Of a DNA stretch of 21,690 nt, positions 1 through 10,087 are shown piece after piece. Source of the DNA: Brachionus koreanus. Lineage: Eukaryota; Rotifera; Eurotatoria; Ploima; Brachionidae. The notes below the pieces were generated by a model. The model did not search any database. It saw only the letters and a program-made list of their open reading frames with translations, and had not been told where the DNA came from. The position numbers and the translations under genes were made by a program. The stretch covers positions 1,000,507 to 1,022,196 of the forward strand of contig PJRA01000313.1 in the NCBI GenBank assembly GCA_016987375.1, read 5' to 3'. How positions within the stretch are numbered: the stretch's first letter is position 1; each line of letters begins with the position of its first letter.

Positions 1-1150
1 CAGTTTAGTTAAACTAAACTTGACCGTAGAATATTAACTATTATTATTATTATTATTATTTATGTTTTTTATTTTATATGTAATTTTAATTTAATAACAT
101 TTTATTCCTTATTCAAAAAAAAGCTCAAGCTAGATCCAGATATTGCAGATAAACAACAATATTTTAATTATTTTCACAAATTTTTAGCATCATTTTTGCC
201 ATTTTTGAAATTTAACACCAAACCAGACTCTTAGTATTATTCAAATTTTTAATTATGAATTCATTGATCACTTAAGATATCAAATTACACATTGTAAAAT
301 TTAAGCTCTTTTTTTATCTTGTGAACAAAAATGATGGATTTATTTTAATTAATTAGGTAAGAGTGGTTTTCTAGATAATTTTTTCGAAAAAAAGAAGTAA
401 TGATCCTATCTTGATCTTTACGAAATTAGTTTAAAATTGCTAAACAAAACTTGAACTCATGTATACCATATTTTAATTAAGATTTTAATTTAAATAAGAT
501 TTCTAAAATAAATACTCTTACCCGTTTTAATCGGATATATTTTAATTTTTTTTTTCATTTGTAACCAAGTGCTGTATTTTGTATGTTAAAGTAATTTAAC
601 TATTTAAAAAATTAATCTCTTACTAAATTTTTATTGAAATGTTTGTTTAAAATTTTTCTAAATTTCAATCAAATATTAATTTCACTAGTACTATTTTCCT
701 TTTTTGCAGAGTTTTACCAGAAATTTTCTTAAAAGAGAAACATGAATGTATGTTGCTATTAAAGAATTTTCTTTTTAATTAAAAAGAAATTATAAGAATT
801 TTTAAAATTTTGTTCTGTTTTTAAAATTTCACAACATCAAAATTAACGAAAAAAATTGAATGAAACAATTGTTCGATCGATTAATCCTTTAAGAGTACTC
901 AAAAAATATCTGAAGTTAAAAAGAAATAGATTTATCCAGAGTTCAAAATTGAATTAAATCGATCTTAAATACTAAAAATTTAAATCAATTAAATTCGCTT
1001 TTAAGCTAAATTATAAGACTTATTATACAGAACTAAAATCGAGATAATTCTTTTCTAATATAGTTTTGTTAAAAAGAATAATTTTCTAAAGAGAATTTAA
1101 CCCTCTTCAATATCATTATATATTTTTCGAGTTTTCCTAAAGATCTCAAA
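1..1150. other. AT-rich gene-free stretch with (TTA)n microsatellite
   Basis: I see no supportable coding exon on either strand here. The stretch opens with a 9-bp inverted repeat with a 1-nt spacer (positions 2-20), followed by a (TTA)n microsatellite at about 39-62. The rest is poly-A/T-rich with frequent stops in all frames. Confidence 0.6.
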
Positions 1151-1152
1151 TA

Positions 1153-1634
1153 ACGGGTGTAGAAAAAAAATGACACATAAGTTAAGTTTTATTTTCTGTA
1201 AGAGTGGACAAGATCTTTCCCAATTTTTTACAAAATTTAAAATCAGAAATATTTGAAAATTTTTTAGAAAGTTGAATTTTGGATAAGTTTTTAGTAAAAA
1301 ATGTATGTTGCTAAAGAAGTGAATCCAGCAAACGTATCACAAGCACGACCAATTGAAGATTTTTAGGGACATTTGAAAGCTAAAGTTAATGAGGGTGAAC
1401 CAAAAATCTTCAGCAACTCGAAAACAAAATTCGCACTTGCCTGAGCAATATGAACCCAAATGTTCTACAAGACCATGCCAAGGCTGCGTCGTCATGAAAT
1501 TCAATACCTTAAGTGATATTATTTTTCAAAATAGGAGGGTTCAGTAATAATTTAAAAAAAAATTAAAGCCCTAGTTAAAAAATTTTTTTATGATAATAAA
1601 ATTAATTTTGTGCCATTTTTTATTCTACACCCGT
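1153..1634 (+). mobile_element. Degenerate Tc1/mariner-superfamily element with TIRs and TA target duplication
   Basis: The left end reads ACGGGTGTAGAAAAAAAATG and the right end, reverse-complemented, reads ACGGGTGTAGAATAAAAAAT. Similarity continues through about 25 bp (a TGACACA / TGGCACA block). Both ends are flanked directly by TA (1151-1152 and 1635-1636), the target duplication of the IS630/Tc1/mariner superfamily. The interior carries a plus-strand remnant of the transposase C-terminus (see 1301-1510). At 482 bp the element is far shorter than an autonomous copy of about 1.3 kb or more, so it is an internally deleted, non-autonomous relic. The repeats, TA duplication and transposase remnant are independent lines of evidence. 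Confidence 0.85.
1301..1510 (+). pseudogene. Tc1/mariner-type transposase C-terminal remnant
   Basis: The frame starting at 1301 reads NPANVSQARPIEDF and then meets a stop (TAG, 1364-1366). In this transposase class the motif is followed by a conserved Trp, so the stop is most simply a TGG to TAG change. After the stop the frame continues GHLKAKVNEG. A frameshift near 1410 is then needed to reach a stretch reading QQLENKIRTCLSNMNPNVLQ, which resembles the family's C-terminal helix. Another disruption follows near 1490. The catalytic DD(E/D) region is missing. It lies wholly inside the TIR-bounded element and cannot encode an active enzyme. Confidence 0.8.
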
Positions 1635-1636
1635 TA

Positions 1637-2360
1637 ATTATGTATAATCAGTTTCATTAATGATTTTCTATTAGTGTCTTAAACTCAAAAATTTGATCTG
1701 AAAGTAAATGTAAAATAAAAACTTTAGTTCCTTTATTATTATTTGATTTATTAAAAGTATAACTTGCGTTTTAACCTGACAATTTTGAATGGAGCTCAGT
1801 CCTACCTTTCAGCCAAATTTTCTTAGTGCGTACTTTTGAAAAAAGATAAATTTTTTAAAAAACTCGATCTAAGATAGACATTTTTTAAATAATAGAGTTA
1901 ATTTTTATCAGACAGAAATTAATTCTTTAGTTTTTTTTTTTATACTTTTTAACTAAGCCAAAAAATTTTGAATCTTAAATTTTTTTTATAAAAATAACTT
2001 GAATATTTAAATATTACTCCAATTTTATGAATATTTGAAACTGCCTAAATTCAAGATTTATTTATGAATCTTAACTTAGTTACTATTTATGTGTTAGTTA
2101 GTTTTCAAACTTAATTTTTTACATAGCTAAAAACAATACCGATTAATTTAAAAAAAATATATATATTTTTTTAAAATTTAATTATTTTAAACTTAATTAT
2201 TATGGTAACTAGACGTACTTGAAGCTAAAAAAATCGATTAATTTCAGCAATAAATATATTTATTAGAATAAAATTAGATTTTTGTTTTCTCTAAGCTTTT
2301 CTTTAATGAACAGGATTAAAAAAAATAAATCGCATTAATTTATCTATTTAAATCCTCTAT
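1637..2360. other. AT-rich intergenic stretch, nothing recognised
   Basis: I see no coding-like ORF or RNA gene here. It is poly-A/T-rich sequence separating the mariner relic from the 3' end of the minus-strand gene at 2368. A minus-strand AATAAA (plus TTTATT near 2259) could serve that gene's polyadenylation. Confidence 0.5.
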
Positions 2361-2367
2361 TGCAAAC

Positions 2368-3294
2368 TTACATTAATCTAAATAATTTAAACCTAAAAAA
2401 AATAAAAAAGTTTTTTCCTACTTGATTTGAAGTGTTATCTTCGTTTTGATAATTATCATTGTCAGCTGAATTATTATTAAATTTTATATTTGACATGTTT
2501 GAGTCAAGATTCAAATAGAATAGTGGATTCTTATCATCAGATTGAATTATATTCTGTTTAGATTGATCATCACTTATGCTTTGTTTAAATTGGACTCCAT
2601 TATTGATCAAAAATGAATCACTTCGAGTGCTCGACTTCAAAATGTTTGAACTGGGAGCATTATTTTGATTAGACGAATTTGCTAAATTGGAAGCATTTGG
2701 AACTGTGCTGTTGCTCAAAGTGCTAATTGGGTTCGAAGTATCACTGGCCGTATCTGATTTAAGCTCGGAATCGGCTTGTTTGGACGCTTCTTGTTCTTTT
2801 TTGCTCTCGTATAGCAATTTTTGACGCCTCTTTTCATAGGATTTTAATTTTTTGTGAAGTAAAAATTTTCTCTTGTCGTACTCGGTCGATTCGGCTTGCT
2901 GTGGAGTTGAAAAACTTTGTGTGTTATTGCTGTTGATACTGTCATTGTTATGTGATTTATCTACTTCATCATCATAGAAATTTTTCAAATGGGCATTCAT
3001 TTGTTTTGACCATTCTCCTTTGGAAAAAAATTTAAACTTTTTTAAAAAATTTTCAAAAAAAAAGAAACAGTTGAAATCAATTGAAATTTTTTTAAACCAA
3101 AATCAAAATAAATTAATAATGTCTATTTTTTTTAATAAAAGACTTTTACTTTGTATTTTATGTTCTAAAGTGTTTATTTCGTTTATGCATTTTATTATTT
3201 TCTGGTCTATTATCTCAATTTCAGTTCTGGTTGACTTTTTGTTTGAAGCACTGTCTGACGAGTTATCGCTGGCTGTTGTATTGTTGTTATTCAT
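2368..3294 (-). CDS. Unrecognised Asn/Ser-rich protein with coiled-coil segments
   Basis: I propose two exons: 3294-3150 and 3017-2368, with a GT-AG intron of 132 nt (3149-3018) that joins the frames as A|GA. The product would be about 264 aa. It begins with an Asn/Ser/Thr-rich head (MNNNNTTASDNSSDSASNKK). A charged helical stretch follows (IIDQKIIKCINEINTLEHKI, then REWSKQMNAHLKNFYDDEVD across the junction). Next is a Lys/Arg/Glu-rich helix (KKLKSYEKRRQKLLYESKKE), then a long low-complexity Ser/Asn/Asp tail. There is no enzyme motif, signal peptide or membrane segment, and I do not recognise the family. The N-terminus is uncertain: the upstream frame stays open with coding-like composition (about 3295-3375) until a stop, so an earlier exon is possible. 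Near the 3' end (about 2420) a GTAGGA donor could replace the last 16 residues. Confidence 0.5.
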
Positions 3295-3399
3295 GTCTAA
3301 AGCATTAATTAAAATTAAGACTGAAGTATCCGGGCTTGGGGTAGCAATATTGAAGGATTTTTTGAAAGTGAAGCGAAGAAAAAATCAACTTGAATAAAA

Positions 3400-4550
3400 C
3401 TAATAAGAAACGAAGAAGCTATCAAGAATGATTAAGGCATAAATTATTCAAGTCTTTGGTTTTGTTCATATGATTATAATAACTAACCACGATTGCAAAT
3501 AAAACAGAAATTTCAACTTGAAATAAGCTCTCAAAATATATCTAGACGAGATAGCAAGAATAGTCCAAAACTAATTATCTTATCGATTCGTGTATTCGCC
3601 ACATTTTATATTTTTCTTAAATTTTCACTCTGTTTTAGTTTTATATATCTCTAAAATTAATTTATTTCTCAGCAAAAAAATAAAAATAAAACAGGTTTTT
3701 AAAAATTCTAGCTCACAAAATATCACTGTTTGATGTCATGACACAAAAGTATAAAATTATTTTAGCATGAACAGCCTACAGGCTTTATATTTTTATTAAA
3801 AAATAATATTGCTTGATTAATTACTAACTTGATGGCGTTAATATAAGTGAATATATTTACAATACATTTTAATTTTATTTAAATTTAATTAGCGTACAAG
3901 CTTCAAAATTTGCGTGTGTTAAAATTTTTCGAGCTAGTTTTATTATAATATCAGAAATCAGCATATTTAATAGAGCTAATGTATTTAGAAGCGTGATTTT
4001 TTTTACCAATAAATGGGAAATAACTAATTTAAATCAAAAATGAACATTAAAAAATCTAAATAATTAAAAACTCTTTGAAAAAAAAATCTATTTTTTTAAT
4101 CAAATGAAACAATTAAAAAGAATGAAAAAGCATTTAAGATAAAAACTTTTTCAAAATCACAAATTGAATTTATTGATTTAATAGCATATTTTACTCCATT
4201 GGGTAATTTTAAATTAAATTTTTAAAAAAACAAACTTCAATAATAAAACTATATGTCACTTAATCTATACACTTTTGTTCATTGTTTTTAGCCGTAAAAT
4301 TAATTTTGTGATTTTCGATTATTAATCCATCAAAATAAAATTTTAATACAAAAAATAAACTTAAAATCAAAGGCTATTAAATTTTTGACTGTCTTTACAT
4401 CAGAAAAAAAAACAGAACTTATCTAGAAACCATATCATTTTTATTTTTTGAGATATTGGCTTTTAATTTGTGTCCATTTACTAATGCATCACCTGTTAAA
4501 TAATTTCTATTAATTTTCCTATCTATTTCTTATCTATCTAATATATCAAT
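3400..4550. other. Gene-free AT-rich stretch
   Basis: I looked for upstream exons of the minus-strand gene here and found none I can support. A few short polypyrimidine-AG patterns near 3400-3430 (minus) could be acceptors. There is no convincing ORF, RNA gene or repeat array. Confidence 0.4.
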
Positions 4551-4581
4551 TATCTAATGATGTTCTGTGGCCAGTGTAAAA

Positions 4582-4725
4582 ATGGAAAATATTAGATTAG
4601 TTGTGAATAAAGTTTTAAATAGTCTTATATTTGATGCCTTAAATACTGTAAATATTGTGTGTGGTGTAGTAGCTTGTTTAGCTGGCAAATGTTTGTTCAT
4701 TTTTGTGGTTGCGACACCACACTAA
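4582..4725 (+). CDS. Possible 47-aa hydrophobic micropeptide (or structured-RNA locus)
   Basis: An ATG with A-rich 5' context opens a stop-free 144-nt frame inside otherwise stop-ridden AT-rich DNA. The peptide begins MENIRLVVNKVLNSLIFDAL and its C-terminal half is strongly hydrophobic (VNIVCGVVACLAGKCLFIFV), like a single membrane span. AATAAA follows at 4764-4769. The same DNA can fold: GTGTGGTGT near 4658 is the exact complement of ACACCACAC near 4714. An ATTTTTG Sm-site-like motif also precedes a GTGGT/ACCAC hairpin. The ORF may therefore be incidental to a structured RNA. I recognise neither a protein nor an RNA family. Confidence 0.25.
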   Translation: MENIRLVVNKVLNSLIFDALNTVNIVCGVVACLAGKCLFIFVVATPH

Positions 4726-4735
4726 CTATTAGATG

Positions 4736-5536
4736 TAGATATTTTAATTTCTGTCTATGATTAAAATAAAGAATATCAAAGTACTCAAATCAAATAAAAT
4801 AAAAATTTAATCAATTAATTTTGATCTCATTCGGTTTATTTTAGTATGATAGAAATTTGAATGGTACTTCCGGCGAAGCATTTTTTATTGAGCTATTTAT
4901 TTTGAAAATATGTTAAATATGAAATTTTGTTTTTAATCCTTGATTTAGTATTAAATATGAATCTATGAAATCAAATGGATAAAAAAAAATCATTAAGTAA
5001 AATTAGTGATATAATCAGAAATTTAAGTTAAAGATAATAAACACGCCAAAATCAAAAGCTAACTGCACTGACAGCCATAAATGAAAAAATCTGACTGTAA
5101 TTAAATAATTTAAAATTATTGCTTTGCGCTCACTTATCTAAAATTATTATTTAGATGTTTTTAAGTAATAAAATTACGCAAAAAGGTTATTTTCTTTGTT
5201 AAGATAAGGTTTAGAATAAAGAAAATTAAAGCAAATCAAAAAAGTCTACTCATAGATAGAATAAATTAAAAAGGAAATTTTCTTTATTATTCATGCTCTT
5301 TTAAAACCTTAAAAAAAGCAATAGACAAAAAAATAAATAATTTAACCTATCGAATATAATTTAGAGTGGGTCACCATGTTGAAATTTACCTTTAATAAAC
5401 TTGAATGATAAACGTTCATAAATATTAACAAACAAAAAAATCAATGAATTCCATTTTTTATAATCTTGAAAAAATAATATTAATATTATAACTTTAATTT
5501 AAAACTTTAATTCATAATAAATTTTAAATAAACAGA
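4736..5536. other. Gene-free AT-rich stretch
   Basis: No supportable gene. A short MLKFTF... frame near 5376 follows a GTCACC context but stops after 10 codons and has no usable donor. Confidence 0.45.
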
Positions 5537-5781
5537 ATTGGGTGCGTTTCAAAATTAAATGTCTAACTCTTTGCTTATTTTATTCTAAAAAAATTTATAA
5601 AGCTAAAAATGAAAATTTTGAAATTTTACTAATTCGTTTATTATTGGAAAAAGGCCTATCAGTATCAAGAGTAAATCGTGAAATATGTTTTGTGGAAGGT
5701 GAAAATGTATTTTTGGGTACCGTCAGTGACGGCCACTTTATGTTAGCTGTTTTGATGACCGTGTATAAAAATAAAATTTAA
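5537..5781 (+). pseudogene. Probable Ty3/gypsy-type reverse-transcriptase relic
   Basis: An open frame from about 5537 ends in TAA at 5779-5781. Its middle reads RLLLEKGLSVSRVNREICF followed by VFLGTVSDG. This follows the pattern of the gypsy-class reverse-transcriptase palm/thumb region: a leucine-rich helix ending in GL.V, then a Lys/Arg-x-Cys-x-Phe-like element, then V.FLG..VS.DG. The catalytic YxDD segment is not visible upstream, and no LTRs, gag or integrase occur nearby. It would therefore be a fragment, not a working element. An AATAAA lies about 10 nt after the stop and a CAG acceptor-like site sits just before 5537, so a terminal exon of an unknown host gene is the main alternative. 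Confidence 0.35.
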
Positions 5782-5789
5782 AAATTGGA

Positions 5790-6332
5790 TAAATAAAAGA
5801 ATTGAGTATAAGAAAAAAAGTTAAAATCTAGATTTTGAAGATTTGCTAACTATTGCTTTTTTTATTGATAAAGTAAAAAAAATTAGAAATTTTTATATTA
5901 AAATAAATATATCTTGGTCAACAGACTTTTTTTTTAAAAGGCTTCTTCAAAGCCTAGGCTAGTATTTAGATGTCAAAAAAAAATGTAATTCTTTCTCAAA
6001 TTCATTTCACAATAAATTTATAAAAAAAATTACTCTCATTTTAATCATATTTTTAAAACTATTCTATTTAAAATAAATTATAGTTTGATTGAAAAATTCG
6101 GAAATTTAGTTTTGCAGTTAGTTTAAATTAGTGGATGCGTTGAAATCTTAAAATAAATTAGACAAAAGTTTATATAATATTTTATTTAAAAATTAAAGAA
6201 AATAAAACTTAATCTACTTCACTAATACTTAGGATCAATTTAAAATATTTTGTACAAAATATCATATACACACAAATTCTGATTGATAAGTATTTAGCAT
6301 ATAGTTTCAAATATAAGTTAATACGATATTAA
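5790..6332. other. AT-rich region upstream of tafazzin
   Basis: No gene seen. This is presumably 5' flank and promoter of the plus-strand tafazzin gene. I could not pick a TATA box or initiator with confidence in such AT-rich sequence. Confidence 0.4.
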
Positions 6333-7330
6333 ATGAACGATTGGACTGTATCCACTAAGTTTTCAAAAAAATGGCGATTAGCATCTAGTTTTGTTTCATT
6401 TGTGGTTGGCTACACAAGTCATTTGTTTGCAAGTAATTTACAAAATAATCCAGGAATCAAACATTTTATTTTTTAGCATTAATAAAGAGCGTTTCAATAA
6501 AACAAAAATAATAAACATAGATAGCTTTAATAAGATATTGCATGACCGACCAAAAGGAAAGCCTTTAATAACTGTTTGCAATCATGACTCTTGTTGCGAT
6601 GATCCGGTTGTGTTTGGTATAATCTTAATTAGTATAAATTGATTTTTTCAATTTGGTCAATTTTCTAGGAGCTATTCTCCCACTTTCGACATTTCTAACG
6701 CCTGAAAAACCAACTTTGAGATGGACTTTGGCAGCCAAAGAAATATGTTTTAGTCAACCATTTCATTCACTTGTTTTCCGCTTGGGCAAAGTTTTGCCGA
6801 TTGTTAGAGGGGACGGAGTATATCAGCCGATTATGAATCAAGTGTTGGATGATTTGAATAAGGGGGATTGGGTGCACATTTTCCCCGAAGGTAAAGTCAA
6901 TGAAAAAAAGGAATATATTAGGCTAAAGTGGGGCGTTGGTCGGCTGGTCGCAGATGCAAAAATAACTCCTGTTGTTTTACCGTTTTATCACTATGGTAAA
7001 ACAAAAAATAAAAAAATATAAATAAAATTATTTTTTTACTTAGGCTTTGATGACATATTACCAAATAAGCAACCTTATAGACCTCAGATGGGGCAAAAAG
7101 CAACAATTGTGTTTGGAGAGCCTATTTATTTTGATGATATGGTTAGAAATCTCAAAGAAAAACAACTTAGCGCAGTAACCATTTTAGTTATTTTAAAATA
7201 TTTTTGTCTTATTTTTTCTTTTCAGATAGAAATACGAAAACAAATAACAAATAAAATTGAAGAGGAATTTTACAAGCTCAAAGAGTACGCTAGATCTTTT
7301 CATGAGGATCATGTCAAGCAGATAAAATAA
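6333..7330 (+). CDS. TAFAZZIN: Tafazzin, cardiolipin-remodelling phospholipid-lysophospholipid transacylase
   Basis: Five exons (6333-6432, 6488-6616, 6669-6995, 7044-7174, 7226-7330) join in frame across GT-AG introns of 48-55 nt to give 263 aa. Tafazzin sits on mitochondrial membranes and swaps acyl chains between phospholipids and monolysocardiolipin. Visible landmarks are an N-terminal hydrophobic segment (about 16-33), NHDSCCDDP (65-73) carrying the HX4D catalytic pair His66/Asp71, GDGVYQ (124-129), GDWVHIFPEGKVN (142-154), LKWGVGRL, and a C-terminal EEEF helix. The length matches the human isoform lacking exon 5 (262 aa). The first acceptor (6486-6487, AAAG|AG) was chosen over a nearer TTTTTAG because only it restores the frame and the expected spacing. 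The polyadenylation signal is at 7378-7383. Confidence 0.95.
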
Positions 7331-7377
7331 TTATTAAAAATATGCTATTCAATTATAACTTTTTGTAATTCACAATT

Positions 7378-7383
7378 AATAAA
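7378..7383 (+). terminator. Polyadenylation hexamer of tafazzin
   Basis: AATAAA lies 48 nt after the tafazzin stop codon, a normal position for 3' end formation. Confidence 0.6.
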
Positions 7384-7389
7384 GAAGTT

Positions 7390-8128
7390 TTTTTGTTAAC
7401 TTGGAAACATGCTAGAAAAACATTCATCGCAGACATTCTATAGCATATAAAATTGTGTACATTGTTTTTGCACCCAAAATATGTTTATTTTATTACTTTA
7501 GAAAAAATAAATAAAATAAATTTACATTTAAATTTTTATTATTGGAAATAATTTTGGTTATTGAAAATAAATTTCATAATGATTCTTTAAAATTTTGATC
7601 TAAAATTTACTATTAATTTTTGCATTTAATAATTTTGACATTAACGATCGATTAGAAGCAAAAAAAAAATCAGAGCTCAGTTTTAATTATATTAGTTAGA
7701 AAAATTTTATTTAAAAAAATAGAATTAACTAAATTTAATCCGATTAAGTAAATTAATTTTTTGTTTTTAAATGTTTGTTTAATTTTTGTAAAAAAAATTG
7801 ATATTGCAATATGAGAATAAATTTATAAAGCGTTGTGCTTACTCTAACAAGCTAAAATTTATCAGCATTCTTTTTTGTTAGAAATTATGCATTTTAGACA
7901 ATTGAATTTAAAAAAAAAAAGAAAGAAAATCTTACACTGCATTTTCAAGCTTCTGCATTCGATTCATTAAAGAAGAAAACATTTTTTTAATAAAAGTAAA
8001 ATTTCATTTTTAGATAAGAAAATTTGTGCCTAAAAGACAAAAATTCGACACTTGAATGAATTTTATCATCAAACCAACAATTAGCAAATCAAAGTTTATC
8101 ATCAAAAATTTACAAGACACAATTTACA
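7390..8128. other. Intergenic region between tafazzin and the SLC16 carrier
   Basis: No coding exon recognised. It probably contains the promoter and 5'UTR of the plus-strand transporter starting at 8129. Confidence 0.45.
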
Positions 8129-10083
8129 ATGACCAAAAATGATCGTGATCAAAATGACGAGGGACAAAAATTTATTGAGCTCTCTCGAAATTCAAGTATC
8201 AATGTTTGACTTGATGTGACAAAAAAATAAAAAATATTTTAATCAAAGGTCCTGAGGTTGTATTTAAAAATGCAATTAAGGAAGTGAAATTGTTAGATGA
8301 AAACTTAGAAAATCAAAATTCAGATTTTATTTATCAAGAAGGAGGCTGGGGATGGATTGTGGTTTTGTGTTCAGGCTTTTGTCTCGGAATTTTAATTGGA
8401 ATGATAAACAATTACTCTTTGTTACTAAACGAAATGGAACGAGTCTACAATCAGACAGAAAATCATGTTGTTTACACAGGTACATAAATTTTTATTTTAT
8501 ACAAAAAATTAGTCTTGTTCTTTCATAGCTTGGATAGGAAGCTTATCCACTGGTGTTCAATATATTTTTTGCTCTTTTGGAAGTATTGCAACTGATTTTT
8601 TTGGTCCTCGTAAACCAGGAATTTTCGGTGGACTTATTTCTGGTGCATCTCTAGCACTATGCGTTTTTATTGATGATTTGAGACTTTATTTTTTAACATA
8701 TGGAGTTTTATATGGCATTGGCCAAGCATTTCTTTTAACTTCAACTCTTGCCATTCTTCCACATTATTTTAATAAAGTAAGTGATAAATTCTAAAGTGAC
8801 CAAATCTTAAATTTCTAAAAAGGGCTTTTAAATTTAATAAGTTTTTAATATTTGAAAAAATTTTAAGGTCGTTTAGATATAAAATAGTTCAAAATTTTAA
8901 TTAATTTATGATTTCGGACACATCAATTTTTAAAATTTTAAAAACAAAACTTTTCAGCGCATATCGCTGGCTAATGGAATCATGAATCTAATTGGATCAA
9001 TTGTGGTTGTTCTACTTCCAGTATTTACCTCAAAATTAATTGATAATCACGGTTTAAAGACAACTTTCTTATTCTTGAGCGTTCTTAATTTTATCACAAT
9101 GTTTATGGCAATGACTTACAAACCAATGATACCGGTGTTGATTCACAAAAAAAAAATGCATAAATTAAAAAGCAGCTTTGGACTTGAGGTGCTCAAAAAG
9201 CCACAATTTATTGTGTTTTGTGTAGCGTCATTTTTTGGAATGCTTGGCTATTTAATTCCCATAGTCAATATTGTACTCTATTTAAAGAAAAAATTTAAAT
9301 TGTTTAATAATTTATTTATTAAGGATCATCATTCAATTAAAGTATTTCCAAATGACAAGCCATTTTATATAAATGTGGTTTTTGGCGCGGCTTCGGGCTT
9401 CGCTGCTTTAGTGTTCGGAAAAATTGGTGACCATACGGTATTTTTTTTAGTTAAATTTCTTTTTCTAAAACTTCTAGAGAATTATTTTTTTTGTATAAAG
9501 AAAAAAAATTGCTAATTAAACTTTTAGAAATTTCATAGGGTTCATTATCACACATTAGTGTTTATTGTTTACGGAATTGTTCAACTAACTATTCCGATGG
9601 CAAGGTGCTTTAATGAATTACTGATACAATTGGCAATTCTAGGTTTAATGGATGGAGTTTTGTTGTGCTTTATTGTACCGATTTCGTGCGATTTAGCTCA
9701 ATCACCTAAACTTGCAAATCATGCTGCGGGTGATTAAATTTTTAATTAAAAGTGAATAAAGAAAAATAAATATTATTAATTTATTAACAAAGGCTATTAT
9801 CATTTTTTTATCAGCTTACCATCTATAGCAGGGCCGGCTATTGCAGGAATAATTTATTCAAAATTCAATTTTTATGACTATGCTTTTTACTTTGGATCAG
9901 TGACAAGTTTTATAGGAGCAGCAATATTGATTATTTTCATCACATTTTTCGAATGTATTGAAAAAAAAGTAATATTTTTCAATTTATTTTTAGATCATTT
10001 GATTTAAAAAAAAATTTTTTTTCTAGAAAAAAAGTTTTTTGATTGAAAAATCGATCGATTCAACCGATTTAAACAAATCTTAA
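8129..10083 (+). CDS. Monocarboxylate-transporter-family carrier (SLC16, MCT8/MCT10-like)
   Basis: Eight exons (8129-8195, 8249-8479, 8529-8776, 8958-9272, 9324-9437, 9528-9729, 9793-9968, 10027-10083) join in frame to give 469 aa. This is a plasma-membrane major-facilitator protein with about 12 membrane segments. EGGWGW (53-58) before TM1 is the SLC16 signature. AWIGSLSTG, YFLTYGVLYGIGQAF, HYFNKRISLANGI and FGKIGDH follow the MCT8/10 pattern, whose members carry thyroid hormones or aromatic amino acids. The substrate here is unknown. The first exon encodes a short hydrophilic N-terminus found by splicing back (A|GT) from the conserved part. Intron 4 (9273-9323) is exactly 51 nt with no stop in frame; removing it restores the loop length expected in the family. 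The stop overlaps an AATAAA (10082-10087). Confidence 0.9.
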
Positions 10084-10087
10084 TAAA
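10082..10087 (+). terminator. Polyadenylation hexamer overlapping the SLC16 stop codon
   Basis: The stop TAA (10081-10083) shares bases with AATAAA. If this hexamer is used the 3'UTR would be only some tens of nucleotides long. Confidence 0.4.

Noticed and set aside
356..522. GGTAAGAGT / ACTCTTACC inverted pair 168 bp apart, as a possible small MITE
   Set aside because: Only 9 bp match, with no target duplication and no extension of similarity outward or inward.
3020..3397. Plus-strand 125-aa ORF opposite the Asn-rich gene
   Set aside because: It overlaps the minus-strand exons and their intron. Its Lys/Asn- and Leu/Ser-rich content is explained as the antisense of the coding-like minus frame.
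4635..4725. Possible U12-like snRNA because of ATGCCTTAAA near 4635 and an Sm-like site near 4700
   Set aside because: The branch-site recognition region of U12 is absent and the segment is too short.
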